Below, piece by piece: positions 51,583-61,272 of a stretch of DNA of 64,000 nt. Each line of letters opens with the position of its first letter. Within the stretch, counting starts at the first letter, position 1. This stretch comes from an uncultured Draconibacterium sp. (lineage in GTDB: Bacteria; Bacteroidota; Bacteroidia; Bacteroidales; Prolixibacteraceae), in contig NZ_OY782038.1 in assembly GCF_963677575.1 (NCBI RefSeq), positions 1,178,001-1,242,000 on the forward strand, in the 5' to 3' direction. Position numbers and translations under genes: made by a program. The notes beneath the pieces are model-generated. The model ran no database searches and was not told the DNA's origin. It was given only the letters and a program-made list of their open reading frames with translations.

Positions 51583-53710
51583 AAAAGAAAAAGAGGCTTC
51601 CTTCATTCTCTTTACTTTCTACCATTAATTCGCTGTTATTCTTTTCAATAAACTCTTTACACAAACTTAGTCCTAACCCTGTACCTTTCTCATTATCTGT
51701 TCCAAATGTAGAAACATGTTCTTTACTAAAAAGCTTTTTCTGATTTTCTTCTGAAATACCAATTCCGGTGTCTTTTACACAAAACATTAGCTTTCCATTT
51801 TGCTCTTCAGTATAGATACAAATTTTACCATTTTTGGGTGTAAATTTCACAGCATTCGAAATCAAATTCCGAATAACCATTCCCAACATATTTTTGTCAA
51901 ACTGAATCATCAGGTCATCCTCTATTTTCAATTCGACGTTAATCGATTTTTTTGCAATACTATTTTTCAGGATAGAAAGATTCTGGTTTACAACTTTTAA
52001 AACATTGCAGTTTGTAATTTCCCCGTTATAGTCCCCACCCTGGTTTTTTGCCCAAGACAATAAATTAGTCAGCAAAAAATAAGTATCATCTACTGCGCCT
52101 TTCATTGGAGGAATTATCGATAATAAATCTTCAGACTTAAAAGATTCCGGATTATCATCAACCAGGTTTAACAACTCTTTTAAACCTCCCACCGGTGTTA
52201 CTAAATCGTGCCCGATAATCGATAAAATTTTACTTTGCATTTCGCCGGCAATAACCAGTTTGTCATTCTGATGAGATATTTGCTGGTTTTGAACTTTAAC
52301 CAGTTCCAGGGTCTTTTTCCTTTGCCGCTGGAAATATAAAATAACAAGTGAAAGAATCAACAGAGCTATTGTTACAAATATAAGAGCTAAAACCTGCGAT
52401 GATTTTCGTTTTATTTTTAAACTCTTAATCGCACTGTCTTTTTGCAAAATGTTTATTTCGGCCTCTTTTTGTATAACCTCCATTTCTGCCAATAGCTCGT
52501 TAAGCTGATGTCCTTTGTAAATGCTTAGCAAAGAATCTTTAATAGCATGATGAGCATTTGTATATTCAAGTGCAACCTGATAATTTTTTTCCAATAATTT
52601 AAGATTTGCAAGTTCTGTGTACAGTTCAGCTTGCAGATCTTTTATTTCATAAGTATTTGCTATTTCAAGGGCTTCGCTTAACAAACGATTTGCACCGGGA
52701 TAATCTCCTTCCTCTATTTTTATACCTCCAAATACTGCTTTCGACCGGGCTATTCCTTCGCTATGGCTATTACTTGTAAATGCAGTTAAAGCCTGATTTG
52801 AATACTGTTTTGCTTTTTCAATATCATTTAAATTCAAATAAGCTTCTCCCAACCCAATCTGGGGTACTGCTGCAATTACTGAATTTGTAGTATTTCCGAG
52901 TACTTCCAGTGCATTTTGATAATACTCTATAGCTTTTTCAAAATTTTCCTCTTCCGAATAGGTATCGCCTATATTATTAAGTGTTGTAGCTTTTGCAACA
53001 GGCTCTTTAGCTTCCTCGTACAAACGTACAGCCTGCGAATAATATTCGCGTGCTCTGGCAGGAGGCAGCCATAACGAATAATTTGTACCTATATTTCCAT
53101 ATAACACGGCCATTACGTGCTTGTCATCCTTTTCCTTGTAAAATTCAAGAGCGTCTTTATAAGCTTTTATTCCTTTAACGTAATCTCCTTGTTCGGTATA
53201 TATCGATCCTATATTTACCTGAACCTTTGCCGCCAGTTCCAAAAAATCATTCTCTTTTGCAACAGCATTCGTTTCTTTATAGATTTTTAAAGCTTCATCG
53301 AAATTCGCGGTATAGAAATAATACATCGCCTTTACATTTAAAGCTTTACAATAAAGCAGAGAAGCTTCGAGTTCTAATGCCAATTGAACTGCCGAATCTG
53401 CCAGAACCAGACCTTTTTCGGGCTGGCCGCTTATCATCATTCCACCACTTTTAACAACCAGTGCTTCTGCTTCCTGATATGGAAACGGTCCTTCTTTAGC
53501 AATTTTAATTGCTTTATCGCTATAGGCAATGGCTTCTACCGGGTTCTGGTAAAATAACGCAGTTGCAATCTCAATATGAAGTTTAGCCAGATCAATTCCC
53601 TGAAAATTGGGAATTTCATTCTTTAAGCTATCTATATTAATTACCTGAGCACTAAGCAACTCCGGACTAAGCAATAAAAGAGCCAGGACAATAAAACATA
53701 ACTTCTTCAT
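51563..53710 (-). CDS. TPR-containing sensor histidine kinase
   Basis: 715 residues. Signal peptide (about 1-21), then about eight tetratricopeptide repeats in the periplasm (about 40-400; e.g. AKVQVNIGSIYTEQGDYVKGIKAYKDAL), a coiled linker, one transmembrane helix (about 443-463, VLALIFVTIALLILSLVILYF), a HisKA-like region with the phosphorylated His in ILSIIGHDLVTPVGGLKEL, and an HATPase domain with NLISNAVKFTPKNG, DTGIGIS and GTGLGLSLCKEF. No response regulator is adjacent. The stimulus is unknown. Confidence 0.9.
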   Translation of the reverse strand: MKKLCFIVLALLLLSPELLSAQVINIDSLKNEIPNFQGIDLAKLHIEIATALFYQNPVEAIAYSDKAIKIAKEGPFPYQEAEALVVKSGGMMISGQPEKGLVLADSAVQLALELEASLLYCKALNVKAMYYFYTANFDEALKIYKETNAVAKENDFLELAAKVQVNIGSIYTEQGDYVKGIKAYKDALEFYKEKDDKHVMAVLYGNIGTNYSLWLPPARAREYYSQAVRLYEEAKEPVAKATTLNNIGDTYSEEENFEKAIEYYQNALEVLGNTTNSVIAAVPQIGLGEAYLNLNDIEKAKQYSNQALTAFTSNSHSEGIARSKAVFGGIKIEEGDYPGANRLLSEALEIANTYEIKDLQAELYTELANLKLLEKNYQVALEYTNAHHAIKDSLLSIYKGHQLNELLAEMEVIQKEAEINILQKDSAIKSLKIKRKSSQVLALIFVTIALLILSLVILYFQRQRKKTLELVKVQNQQISHQNDKLVIAGEMQSKILSIIGHDLVTPVGGLKELLNLVDDNPESFKSEDLLSIIPPMKGAVDDTYFLLTNLLSWAKNQGGDYNGEITNCNVLKVVNQNLSILKNSIAKKSINVELKIEDDLMIQFDKNMLGMVIRNLISNAVKFTPKNGKICIYTEEQNGKLMFCVKDTGIGISEENQKKLFSKEHVSTFGTDNEKGTGLGLSLCKEFIEKNNSELMVESKENEGSLFFFFISENA

Positions 53711-54122
53711 TGATTTGAGTTAAGGTTAAAATACGGTCACAATATTGTGGTAAACATACAATTACAATTGTACATAAAATCCTATTCTGATGCAAATAAT
53801 CGGCTTATACAAAATATTAATTCGGAAACATTATTTAATTGCGAGTAAGACAGTTCACAAATTTCCATCGTACTCCCTTTGAGCTATTTTCAATGCCGAA
53901 ACAGAATAACAAAAATCAATGAAGAAAGTTAAAACTGTAACATGTATTTGTGTTTGCAGGTTAAATCAGTAAGACTATGATTTTGTTTTCAAAACCATTT
54001 AGCCGAACTGATCCCGAGCGATAGACGAGGGATCTTATGGGTTTTACTCCCCGCACCTTAGTGCGAATTTTCCGATGTGATACCTCGTCAGATTGCTGCG
54101 AGGAGCTTCATTATAAATATGC
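53711..54122. other. Gene-free region with small palindromes
   Basis: No gene is supported. It contains imperfect hairpins, notably GATCCC...GGGATC (54010-54034) and CCTCG...CGAGG (about 54083-54104), of the kind seen in intergenic repetitive DNA. The histidine-kinase promoter should be in its left part, but no convincing boxes were found. Confidence 0.4.
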
Positions 54123-54158
54123 AAAAGTCTGCCCGGAAAAGACACCAGGCAGACTTTT
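54123..54158. terminator. Terminator after the DsrE gene
   Basis: Perfect 11-bp stem AAAAGTCTGCC (54123-54133) with GGCAGACTTTT (54148-54158), 14-nt loop; downstream of the minus-strand DsrE gene. Confidence 0.75.
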
Positions 54159-54210
54159 GTTATCAACTTCTTTTTTTCCCGGGACGAAAAATGTTTTTTA
54201 GAATCGATGT

Positions 54211-54654
54211 CTACAAGGTAAGTATATGTCTCCCCTCTTTCATGTAATCGGTAATTTCTCCCATATATTTTACTTCAACACCCAGTTCTTCCAGCTTGTC
54301 TGAAATTTCGTACATATCAGAACATCCTTTGCAGGCTTTCACTGCGGTTCCCTGATCCATAATTTTTTTTACATAGTCCTGTATATCCTTGTTTTCGACC
54401 AATACTTTCTGTGAAGGTCCCCAAACCACCAGCGTTATATCTTTCCACCAGTCGAAGCGTTTTGAATTGAAAGTATACATCAGAACCATTTTCTCGGCCA
54501 CTTCCTTGTCGCCGCTGGTCCAAAGCACTACCAGTTTTTCGGAAGCGGGAATTTCTTCCACCTGAGGTTCGGTTTTCACTACCGGCTCAGTTGCCAGTCC
54601 GCTAAAAGAAAATCCAAGTAAAATAAGGAATACAATAAAAATTCGTGTCTTCAT
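54211..54654 (-). CDS. Exported DsrE-like protein
   Basis: 147 residues with a signal peptide (about 1-21). The mature part (KLVVLWTSGDKEVAEKMVLMY, ITLVVWGPSQKVLVEN, GTAVKACKGCSDMYEISDKLEELGVEVKYMG) has the DsrE/DsrF fold and a CKGC pair (about residues 108-111) at the position where related proteins carry their sulfur-binding Cys. It is 11 bases downstream of the nitroreductase gene and probably cotranscribed. Role in sulfur or redox handling in the periplasm is inferred. Confidence 0.75.
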   Translation of the reverse strand: MKTRIFIVFLILLGFSFSGLATEPVVKTEPQVEEIPASEKLVVLWTSGDKEVAEKMVLMYTFNSKRFDWWKDITLVVWGPSQKVLVENKDIQDYVKKIMDQGTAVKACKGCSDMYEISDKLEELGVEVKYMGEITDYMKEGRHILTL

Positions 54655-54665
54655 TTTTAATTATT

Positions 54666-55358
54666 TTATGCGTTAAAACTTTCTTTGACTATAAATCCAT
54701 CCAATGACATTTTTTCTTTTTCAGGCCATTCAACCGGAACACCAAGCGGAGTAAAACACACGCGGGTATAATGATCCGGAATATTGAATACTTTTCGGGT
54801 AAGCTCTTCCGAAAATGAATCGGTAATATGGACCGTTCCGTAACCAAGTGCACGTGCAGCCAGCATTAAATTAGCCGCAGCCAGCGGCCCATCCCAATGA
54901 TTATACTGCGGGTAGGTACTGTTATTATCCGTTAACACAACAATATAAGCCGGCGCAGACAAATACCCTTTGCTTAACTGGTTTTCATACTCGTTTAATT
55001 GTTTGGTGAGTTCTTCGCCTTGAAGTTTTTTGACATCTTTCAGGTAAACTTCCATTTCCTCCAGTTTTGCAGTTTTTAATGCCTCAATCTTCTTTTTTTC
55101 GGTAATAACCAGAAATTTCCATGGTTGCTGGTTGCCTGCTGTCGGAGCCATTCGTGCAGCATCAATAATTTTTCTCAAATCTGCTTCCGGCACCGGATCG
55201 GATTTATAAGCACGTACCGACCGGCGGTTTTTAACTACCTCCCAAAAGGAATCATCCGAAGTGGAGGCTATACTTTTTCCTGTTGCACTTACTACCGGTG
55301 CAACGGTTAATCCGGCAAGAATGGAAGCTCCTGCCTTCAAACTGGTTCTTCTGTTCAT
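54666..55358 (-). CDS. Tat-exported nitroreductase-family flavoprotein
   Basis: 230 residues. The N-terminus has a twin-arginine type signal (NRRTSLKAGASILAGLTVAPVVSA). The nitroreductase fold follows, with the FMN-binding NRRSVRAYKSDPVPEADLRKIIDAARMAPTAGNQQPWKF outline (RRSVR and AGNQQPW shown in sequence) and late LAARALGYGT. Such enzymes reduce nitro compounds, quinones or flavins. A Tat signal fits export of a protein folded with its FMN. It pairs with the DsrE gene. Confidence 0.85.
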   Translation of the reverse strand: MNRRTSLKAGASILAGLTVAPVVSATGKSIASTSDDSFWEVVKNRRSVRAYKSDPVPEADLRKIIDAARMAPTAGNQQPWKFLVITEKKKIEALKTAKLEEMEVYLKDVKKLQGEELTKQLNEYENQLSKGYLSAPAYIVVLTDNNSTYPQYNHWDGPLAAANLMLAARALGYGTVHITDSFSEELTRKVFNIPDHYTRVCFTPLGVPVEWPEKEKMSLDGFIVKESFNA

Positions 55359-55645
55359 TGTTTTTGGTTTTTTATTATCTATTTAATGGTTAAAACCCTG
55401 CAATTTTATTGCAGCTACTTTAGTTTCTATAAATTTCGGTTTTAAAATGAAGTCGATTTGAGTACAGAGATCTGAGTATTGAGAATCATCTTGCTTTTTC
55501 TCTCTACTCATTACTCATGTCTATTTTGTTCATTATTTTTTTTGAATTTCATTCAATCTTAAACCTATGTACTTCCTGTGCATAGTGGTTAGTTATTAGA
55601 TGGAGAGTTTCCTGTTTACGACTGCTACTCTCCTTTTATTAGCAA

Positions 55646-56731
55646 CTAAAATACTTTAATGCCATTCAGGTTTTCGAAACGTGCCTTAAATCCCCAGCCT
55701 CCGAAATTCTCGGCCACCATTACAATAATCTCATTTTTCCCGTTTTGCAGATCGAGGTAAACCGAATCGAAATAGCCAATCGTTCCCAGAAAACGATAAT
55801 CTCGGCTTCGGTAAATATCAGCCCCCAACCAAACTGCCTTTCCGTTAACAAATATTTTGGCTACATCACTAAAACCAAAGTTCATCATTTTAACCAGGTC
55901 AGTTTCCGATTCAATGGTGATTTTCAGAAGTACCGCATTCTTTTTCTCGGCCAATGCGGCGGTTTTCGAAATATTTAAAAGTCCATCGGCTTCCGTTTCC
56001 CATTTTTTAAATTGAAGCTGTTTTGTAAAATTCGCAGGCAACAGGTTTTCATTAACCAGCTTTTCCACATCAAACGCTTCAGAAATCGGATAACTTTTTA
56101 TCACCTCGTCACCTGCTTCTACAATTTCTTTAAACTCTCCTTTTAATTCAGGAGAATCCATTGATGTAACTTTAATATCCGCAAAACGGGCCGGCCCGTA
56201 GAAAGCGATTTTCCCTTCGCGTTCACCCATTTTTAATTCATGAATCACCAACACGGGCTTTTCCATATCTGAAATATAAACCTCTCCACGAGTACCGGAA
56301 ACGACCAACTTAACTTTAAACCACTCATCGAAAACATGTTGTTTTGCTGCACCGTAACCTTCGCCGTAATACAGTTGCCAGCCTGCATTGCCGTTATAAA
56401 CCGGTGTGTACTGCATAGCATCGGGATTTCCACTTTGATGTTTGCGAATGTAAAACTCCTCGGTGTTTCCCAATCCATCGCCCCGAAAACGAACTCCGGC
56501 AAATCCTCGTCCGGGCTGGATGCACATTTTAAACTCAATTACACCATTCTTTAACGAAATCTCTTTGGCAATAGCAACTCCCTCATCGGTTTTTAAACAA
56601 TCTATTCCTTTGTAATTTTCGCGAACAACTTCTCCGTTCAATTCCCAGGCCATCCCGTTAAGGCTTATTTGTTCCTGTGCAAAAACAGAACAACTTGCCA
56701 GTATTAAAAAAAAGGTTATTAAAGTTTTCAT
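55646..56731 (-). CDS. Secreted concanavalin-like (LamG/DUF1080-type) protein
   Basis: 361 residues with a signal peptide (about 1-18, ending SVFAQ). The N-terminal part (about 20-195) is a jelly-roll domain with GRGFAGVRFRGDG and EFYIRKHQSGNPDAMQY segments, like LamG/3-keto-disaccharide hydrolase domains; the C-terminal part (about 240-361) resembles a galactose-binding-like beta sandwich (AKIFVNGKAVWLG, GKNEIIVMVAENFGGWG). Carbohydrate binding or modification outside the cell is likely; exact activity unknown. Confidence 0.65.
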   Translation of the reverse strand: MKTLITFFLILASCSVFAQEQISLNGMAWELNGEVVRENYKGIDCLKTDEGVAIAKEISLKNGVIEFKMCIQPGRGFAGVRFRGDGLGNTEEFYIRKHQSGNPDAMQYTPVYNGNAGWQLYYGEGYGAAKQHVFDEWFKVKLVVSGTRGEVYISDMEKPVLVIHELKMGEREGKIAFYGPARFADIKVTSMDSPELKGEFKEIVEAGDEVIKSYPISEAFDVEKLVNENLLPANFTKQLQFKKWETEADGLLNISKTAALAEKKNAVLLKITIESETDLVKMMNFGFSDVAKIFVNGKAVWLGADIYRSRDYRFLGTIGYFDSVYLDLQNGKNEIIVMVAENFGGWGFKARFENLNGIKVF

Positions 56732-56880
56732 AGCTTTTATTTTTATGAATTTAGTAAGACAAATTTCAGGAACTAATCTGATAATCAGAACTCAAATCGT
56801 GGTCAAAACATAATCAAAATGCATTCACACATAAAAAACCGATCGTTCTTACTATTTTTAGGAACCAGAAATTAGTAACC

Positions 56881-58155
56881 ATGTATAACGAAGCAGAACA
56901 GGAAAAAAAGTTCGTAAAAATCATTGTTCAGCAAATTGCAGAGAGACTGCATGTTGAGAATCCGGCACAATTGCAGCAACGCGATTATGAAAATCTGAAT
57001 CTTTTGATTCAGGAGAAAACCGGGATCAACCTGAGTGTTTCTACTCTGAAAAGAATTTCTAAAAACCAGTTTCAGCGAATTCCGCAAAAAAATACATTAA
57101 GCGCACTGGCTCAATTTCTGGATTATAAAGACTGGTACGATTTTAAAAATAACCATGCTGATACTACTATTGCATCAAGAAAAAGCAAGAGACTTAATTA
57201 TAAGTTTCACAAACGCGTACTATATATCTCGGCTACTGCAATAGTTATAGCCCTGTTTGGCATAATTCTTTTAAACAGCCAGCCGGCACAGAGTTACTCT
57301 GAGGCTAGCTTTTCATGCCGAACCAATGTTAGCAGTGGAGTTCCCAACACTGTTATTTTCGATTACGATATCTCCATGTATGATTTCGACAGTGCTTTTA
57401 TACAACAATCGTGGGATGCTCGCAGACGTGCAAAAATTAAAAAGCACGAAAAATATTCCACCTCAGTATATTATTACCCGGGCTATCATCGTGCAAAGAT
57501 CATGATCAATGATCAGTTGGTAAAAGAAATTCCGGTTTACATTACAACTGACGGATGGCTTCCGCTTATTCAAAACCCGGAAAACAATCTTATTCCTATT
57601 TACGTGAACGAAAATTGTGTTCAGAATGGGCAAATATACCTGTCTCCCGAAACGGTTAAAGCACATCATATTGATCTTTCGAAGAATAATCATTCAACCA
57701 GCTTTTACTTTGTAAATGACGATTTCAGTGGCGACAGTGATAACTTCACATTTGAGACTCGAATAAAAAACAATATCGAAGAAGGAGGACTGGCATGCCA
57801 GATTTGCGAAATATCGATATTTGCAGAATACGGAAGACATGTGATTCAAATAGCGAACCCGGGATGTATTGGTAGCATCTTTCAGAAATTCGGATCAGAA
57901 TACGTAATGGGAACCAATAATGATCTGTCGGCATTCGGGACTGATTTGAACAACTGGAACACCATTAAATTAAAGATCAACAATAAATTCGTAACCATTT
58001 TTCTGAACAATGAGAAAATCTACACGACTTCTTACCAAAACAGTAACGGAGCTATAAAAGGCGTTTCATACCGTTTTGCAGGAAGCGGAGCTGTTGATTA
58101 CGCACAGTTGTCGGACACTAACGATCAACTTGTTTTCTCTGAAGAATTTGAATAA
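56881..58155 (+). CDS. Membrane-spanning protein with cytoplasmic HTH-like and external PKD/LamG-like domains
   Basis: 424 residues. The first about 95 residues (LNLLIQEKTGINLSVSTLKRIS, IPQKNTLSALAQFLDYKDW) look like a helix-turn-helix-type domain seen at the N-terminus of Bacteroidetes regulators. One transmembrane helix lies at about 118-138 (VLYISATAIVIALFGIILL). The outside part has a PKD-like region (SSGVPNTVIFDYDIS) and a laminin-G-like domain (about 280-420). One-component trans-envelope signalling is a reasonable inference; I do not know a characterised homologue. Confidence 0.65.
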   Translation: MYNEAEQEKKFVKIIVQQIAERLHVENPAQLQQRDYENLNLLIQEKTGINLSVSTLKRISKNQFQRIPQKNTLSALAQFLDYKDWYDFKNNHADTTIASRKSKRLNYKFHKRVLYISATAIVIALFGIILLNSQPAQSYSEASFSCRTNVSSGVPNTVIFDYDISMYDFDSAFIQQSWDARRRAKIKKHEKYSTSVYYYPGYHRAKIMINDQLVKEIPVYITTDGWLPLIQNPENNLIPIYVNENCVQNGQIYLSPETVKAHHIDLSKNNHSTSFYFVNDDFSGDSDNFTFETRIKNNIEEGGLACQICEISIFAEYGRHVIQIANPGCIGSIFQKFGSEYVMGTNNDLSAFGTDLNNWNTIKLKINNKFVTIFLNNEKIYTTSYQNSNGAIKGVSYRFAGSGAVDYAQLSDTNDQLVFSEEFE

Positions 58156-58171
58156 TTCATATCCACCGTTT

Positions 58172-58332
58172 ATACCAATTTGATTATAAAATGCCGTATT
58201 GGATACGTCATTATTTTTCTTTTTATCAAGGCGAAAAATTTTAGCATAGCCTTAGCTACGGTACAATTTTTCAACGAAGAGAAAATGAAAAAGAATTAGT
58301 TTATATGAGACATTTTATGGTCAATTTGGTAT
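58172..58332. repeat. 160-bp palindromic intergenic element
   Basis: Ends ATACCAATTTGATTATAAAATG (58172-58193, 22 nt, arm start ATACCAATTTG) and CATTTTATGGTCAATTTGGTAT (58311 onward) are imperfect reverse complements, and the inner arms (ATTTTTCTTTTTATC... and ...GAAAATGAAAAAGAAT) pair as well around a TAGCC-TTA-GCTA centre. The whole can fold into one long hairpin. No frame inside; a MITE/REP-like repeat is the likely identity. Confidence 0.6.
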
Positions 58333-58343
58333 TATCTCATAAA

Positions 58344-58371
58344 AAAACCGGAAGCACATACTCCCGGTTTT
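58344..58371 (-). terminator. Terminator of the DUF1080 gene
   Basis: Stem AAAACCGG (58344-58351) with CCGGTTTT (58364-58371) preceded on the plus strand by an A-run, i.e. a T-run for minus-strand transcription; 21 bases after the DUF1080 stop. Confidence 0.7.
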
Positions 58372-58392
58372 CAATTATCTTTTGTATTTCTT

Positions 58393-59145
58393 CTACAACT
58401 CGCGAATCCAGATATTGCGGTAGCTCACCGGATTTCCGTGATCCTGCAACTGAATAACATCGGCACCGTGTTTTTCAACGCTGTATTCAGGAATACCAAT
58501 GTATTCTGTTGGTCCGCGCAATTTTGAATGATTTTGAACCAAAACGCCATTGTGTAAAACAGTTACAGTTGGTGGCGTAAAATAAGTACCATCGTCGTTA
58601 AAACGTGGCGCGGTATAAATAATATCGTACACCTGCCATACGCCCGGTCCTTTACAGGCATTTACCAGCGGTGCATGTTGCTTATACAAACTTCCGGCCT
58701 GGCCATTGCGGTAAGTACGGTTGTTGTAGTTATCCAACACCTGAACCTCGTAACGCTTCTGAAGGAAAACACCACTGTTTCCACGTCCCTGACTTTCGCC
58801 AATTACTTCAGCCGGAGATCTCCACTCAATGTGTAATTGAAAATCTTCGAAAACACGTTTTGTCTGAATGATTCCGGTTCCTCTTTCAACGGTTACACAA
58901 CCGTCGGCTACTTTCCAGCCAACAGGGCCTCCGTCTGCATTAATCCACTCTCGATCAATATCAACGCCATCAAATAATACAATTGCATCTGATGGTGCGT
59001 CAGCCGGAGTTTCTCCCGGTGTAATTACCGGCACTTCAGGATCCCAAATTTCAGTCATTTCAGGAACCATTTCCGGCATCTCTTCTTGGGCTACTGCGCA
59101 AACTGCTACAAAAAGCAGTGCGACAATGAAAATTTTAGATTTCAT
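58393..59145 (-). CDS. Secreted DUF1080 (3-keto-disaccharide hydrolase family) protein
   Basis: 250 residues. Signal peptide (about 1-19), an acidic Pro/Met/Glu-rich linker with repeated PEM words, then a DUF1080 domain (about 55-250) with IVLFDGVDIDREW, DFQLHIEWRSP, GNSGVFLQKRYEVQVLDNY and a late IQLQDHGNPVSYRNIWIREL. The domain binds or hydrolyses modified sugars, including 3-keto-glycosides in characterised members. It stands alone; its exact substrate is unknown. Confidence 0.85.
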   Translation of the reverse strand: MKSKIFIVALLFVAVCAVAQEEMPEMVPEMTEIWDPEVPVITPGETPADAPSDAIVLFDGVDIDREWINADGGPVGWKVADGCVTVERGTGIIQTKRVFEDFQLHIEWRSPAEVIGESQGRGNSGVFLQKRYEVQVLDNYNNRTYRNGQAGSLYKQHAPLVNACKGPGVWQVYDIIYTAPRFNDDGTYFTPPTVTVLHNGVLVQNHSKLRGPTEYIGIPEYSVEKHGADVIQLQDHGNPVSYRNIWIREL

Positions 59146-59222
59146 TTTTGTTGATTTAGGTATTTATATTTTGATTACAAATGCGCCTGACGGCATAAAA
59201 CCGCTAAGCGCTTAATATTTCA

Positions 59223-60965
59223 TTACAATCCCAGTTCTTCCATTATTGTATCGATTTTCGCATCAGCTTTTTGCTCTTCTGCATCAAAATCTTCGCGTGA
59301 TTTCAGTTCGCCGGCTACCTCAAAATAGAATTTAATTTTAGGCTCTGTTCCCGACGGGCGAACCGAAATTTTTGTTCCATCCTGTGTAAAGAACTGCAAT
59401 ACGTTTGACGTAATTTTCTGATCGATTTTCTTTTCCTCGCCGGTAATCAGGTTTTTGGCAACCAAAGTCGAGTAATCTTTTACCCATTCCATTGGCGAAC
59501 CACCTAATTTTTTTGGAGGATCGTTGCGGAATTTCGTCATAATCTGCTGAATCTCTTCGGCACCAGACTTCCCCTTACGAACCACGTATTTCATTTTCTC
59601 GCGAGAGAAACCATATTCCAGGTAAATATCCTGCAATAATTCGTACAATGTTTTGCCCTGATCAATTGCCCATGCAGTTATCTCGGCCATCAAAGCACAT
59701 GCAGAAACAGCGTCTTTATCGCGAACAAAATCAGACGGCATAAAACCAAAACTTTCCTCGCCACCACCGATGTATTTTTTTACCCCTTCGTTATCACGAA
59801 TTACTTCAGCAATAAATTTAAATCCGGTGTACACATCAAAATATTCGATGTTGTTTCGACGGGCAACTTCAGCAATCATTTCAGTTGAAACAATCGTTTT
59901 CACCACAAACTCATTTCCTTTGAGCTTGCCGGCTTCCTTCATTTTCACAATGATGTAATAGAAGAAAAGCAGTGCCGTTTGATTACCGTTCACAATGATG
60001 TATTCGCCTTTGTCGTCTTTAACCACAACACCAATCCGATCAGAATCGGGATCGGAAGCCATAACTACATCGGCATTAATTTCAGCTGCTTTTTTCATGG
60101 CCATTTCCATAGCTGCAGGTTCTTCCGGGTTTGGCGAAACCACTGTTGGGAAATCGCCGCTTACCACATCCTGCTCAGGAATGTTTATGATGTTTGTAAA
60201 ACCAAATTCGCGTAAAGCAGCAGGAATTAATTTCACTCCAGTTCCGTGAATTGGTGTGTAAATAATTTTAATGTCTTTGTGGCGCTCAACCACGTCGGGA
60301 GAAATGGAAACTTTTTTCACTTCAGCAAGGAATTTCTTATCCATCTCCTCTCCCATTATTTCGATCAATTCATCGGGACCGTCGAATTTAATGTCCTCAG
60401 GTTTTATTTTCGCAACCTCGTTAACGATATTTACGTCGTGCGGACCAACAATCTGCGAACCATCTTCCCAATAAGCTTTGTAACCGTTGTATTCTTTTGG
60501 GTTATGCGATGCTGTAAGAATAATTCCACTCTGGCAACCTAACTCGCGAATAGCAAATGACAACTCGGGAGTAGGACGTAAATCATCGAATAAATAAGCT
60601 TTGATTCCATTGGCAGCAAAAATCTTTGCACTGGTTTCTGAAAACAAACGGCTGTTGTTTCGGCAATCGTGACCAATGGCAACTTTTATTTCATCAAGAT
60701 CAGCGAAATTTTTCTTCAAATAATTACTTAATCCCTGCGTGGCAGCACCAACAGTGTAAATATTCATTCGGTTGGTTCCAACTCCCATAATACCTCGAAG
60801 ACCGCCGGTTCCAAACTCCAGACTGCGGTAAAAAGAATCAATCAGCTCTGTTGAGTCTTCAGCATCTAAAAGTGCCTGAACCTGAGCTCTTGTTTCTTCA
60901 TCGTAAGTATCCGAAAGCCATTCCTGTGCTTTCGCTCTTACTTCCATTAATTCTTGATTTTCCAT
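59223..60965 (-). CDS. Phosphohexomutase (phosphoglucomutase/phosphomannomutase family)
   Basis: 580 residues, four-domain alpha-D-phosphohexomutase. Active-site phosphoserine in LTASHNPKEYNGYKAY (about 143-158), metal-binding loop DPDSDRIGV (about 305), sugar loop GGGEESFGFM (about 400) and phosphate loop RPSGTEPKIKFY (about 535). It interconverts hexose 1- and 6-phosphates and so could supply glucose-1-phosphate to RfbA encoded 3 kb upstream on the same strand. Confidence 0.93.
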   Translation of the reverse strand: MENQELMEVRAKAQEWLSDTYDEETRAQVQALLDAEDSTELIDSFYRSLEFGTGGLRGIMGVGTNRMNIYTVGAATQGLSNYLKKNFADLDEIKVAIGHDCRNNSRLFSETSAKIFAANGIKAYLFDDLRPTPELSFAIRELGCQSGIILTASHNPKEYNGYKAYWEDGSQIVGPHDVNIVNEVAKIKPEDIKFDGPDELIEIMGEEMDKKFLAEVKKVSISPDVVERHKDIKIIYTPIHGTGVKLIPAALREFGFTNIINIPEQDVVSGDFPTVVSPNPEEPAAMEMAMKKAAEINADVVMASDPDSDRIGVVVKDDKGEYIIVNGNQTALLFFYYIIVKMKEAGKLKGNEFVVKTIVSTEMIAEVARRNNIEYFDVYTGFKFIAEVIRDNEGVKKYIGGGEESFGFMPSDFVRDKDAVSACALMAEITAWAIDQGKTLYELLQDIYLEYGFSREKMKYVVRKGKSGAEEIQQIMTKFRNDPPKKLGGSPMEWVKDYSTLVAKNLITGEEKKIDQKITSNVLQFFTQDGTKISVRPSGTEPKIKFYFEVAGELKSREDFDAEEQKADAKIDTIMEELGL

Positions 60966-60972
60966 TTTGTAT

Positions 60973-61272
60973 CTATTTTATATTTCTTTTAGTTAAATCT
61001 CTGGCAGAATGATGAATAGTTAAAATATCAATTCGCGAATCGGACACTATTTCATAGATAATTCGATAGTTACCTAGTACCAGTTCTCGAACTTGTTCAT
61101 CTTCAAGTTCAACTACCACTTTGCCGGCTTTAGGATATTTCTTTAATACCTGGGTTCGTTTTAAAATTTTAGTAACGTGGCGCATTGCATAATACTTTGA
61201 ATCTTTTGCTACAAAATCCTTAATATTCTTCAAATCAGCCTTTGCCAACAATGTCCAGTTTATTCGAACCAT
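60973..61272 (-). CDS. ParE/RelE-family toxin
   Basis: 99 residues, RelE/ParE superfamily: INWTLLAKADLKNIKDFVAKDS at the N-terminus, VRELVLGNYRIIYEIVSDSRIDILTIHHSARDL at the C-terminus in outline. ParE-like proteins poison gyrase; RelE-like ones cut mRNA. The start overlaps the antitoxin gene by 13 bases. Placed between rfbD and the mutase gene on the same strand, interrupting a sugar gene run. Confidence 0.88.
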   Translation of the reverse strand: MVRINWTLLAKADLKNIKDFVAKDSKYYAMRHVTKILKRTQVLKKYPKAGKVVVELEDEQVRELVLGNYRIIYEIVSDSRIDILTIHHSARDLTKRNIK

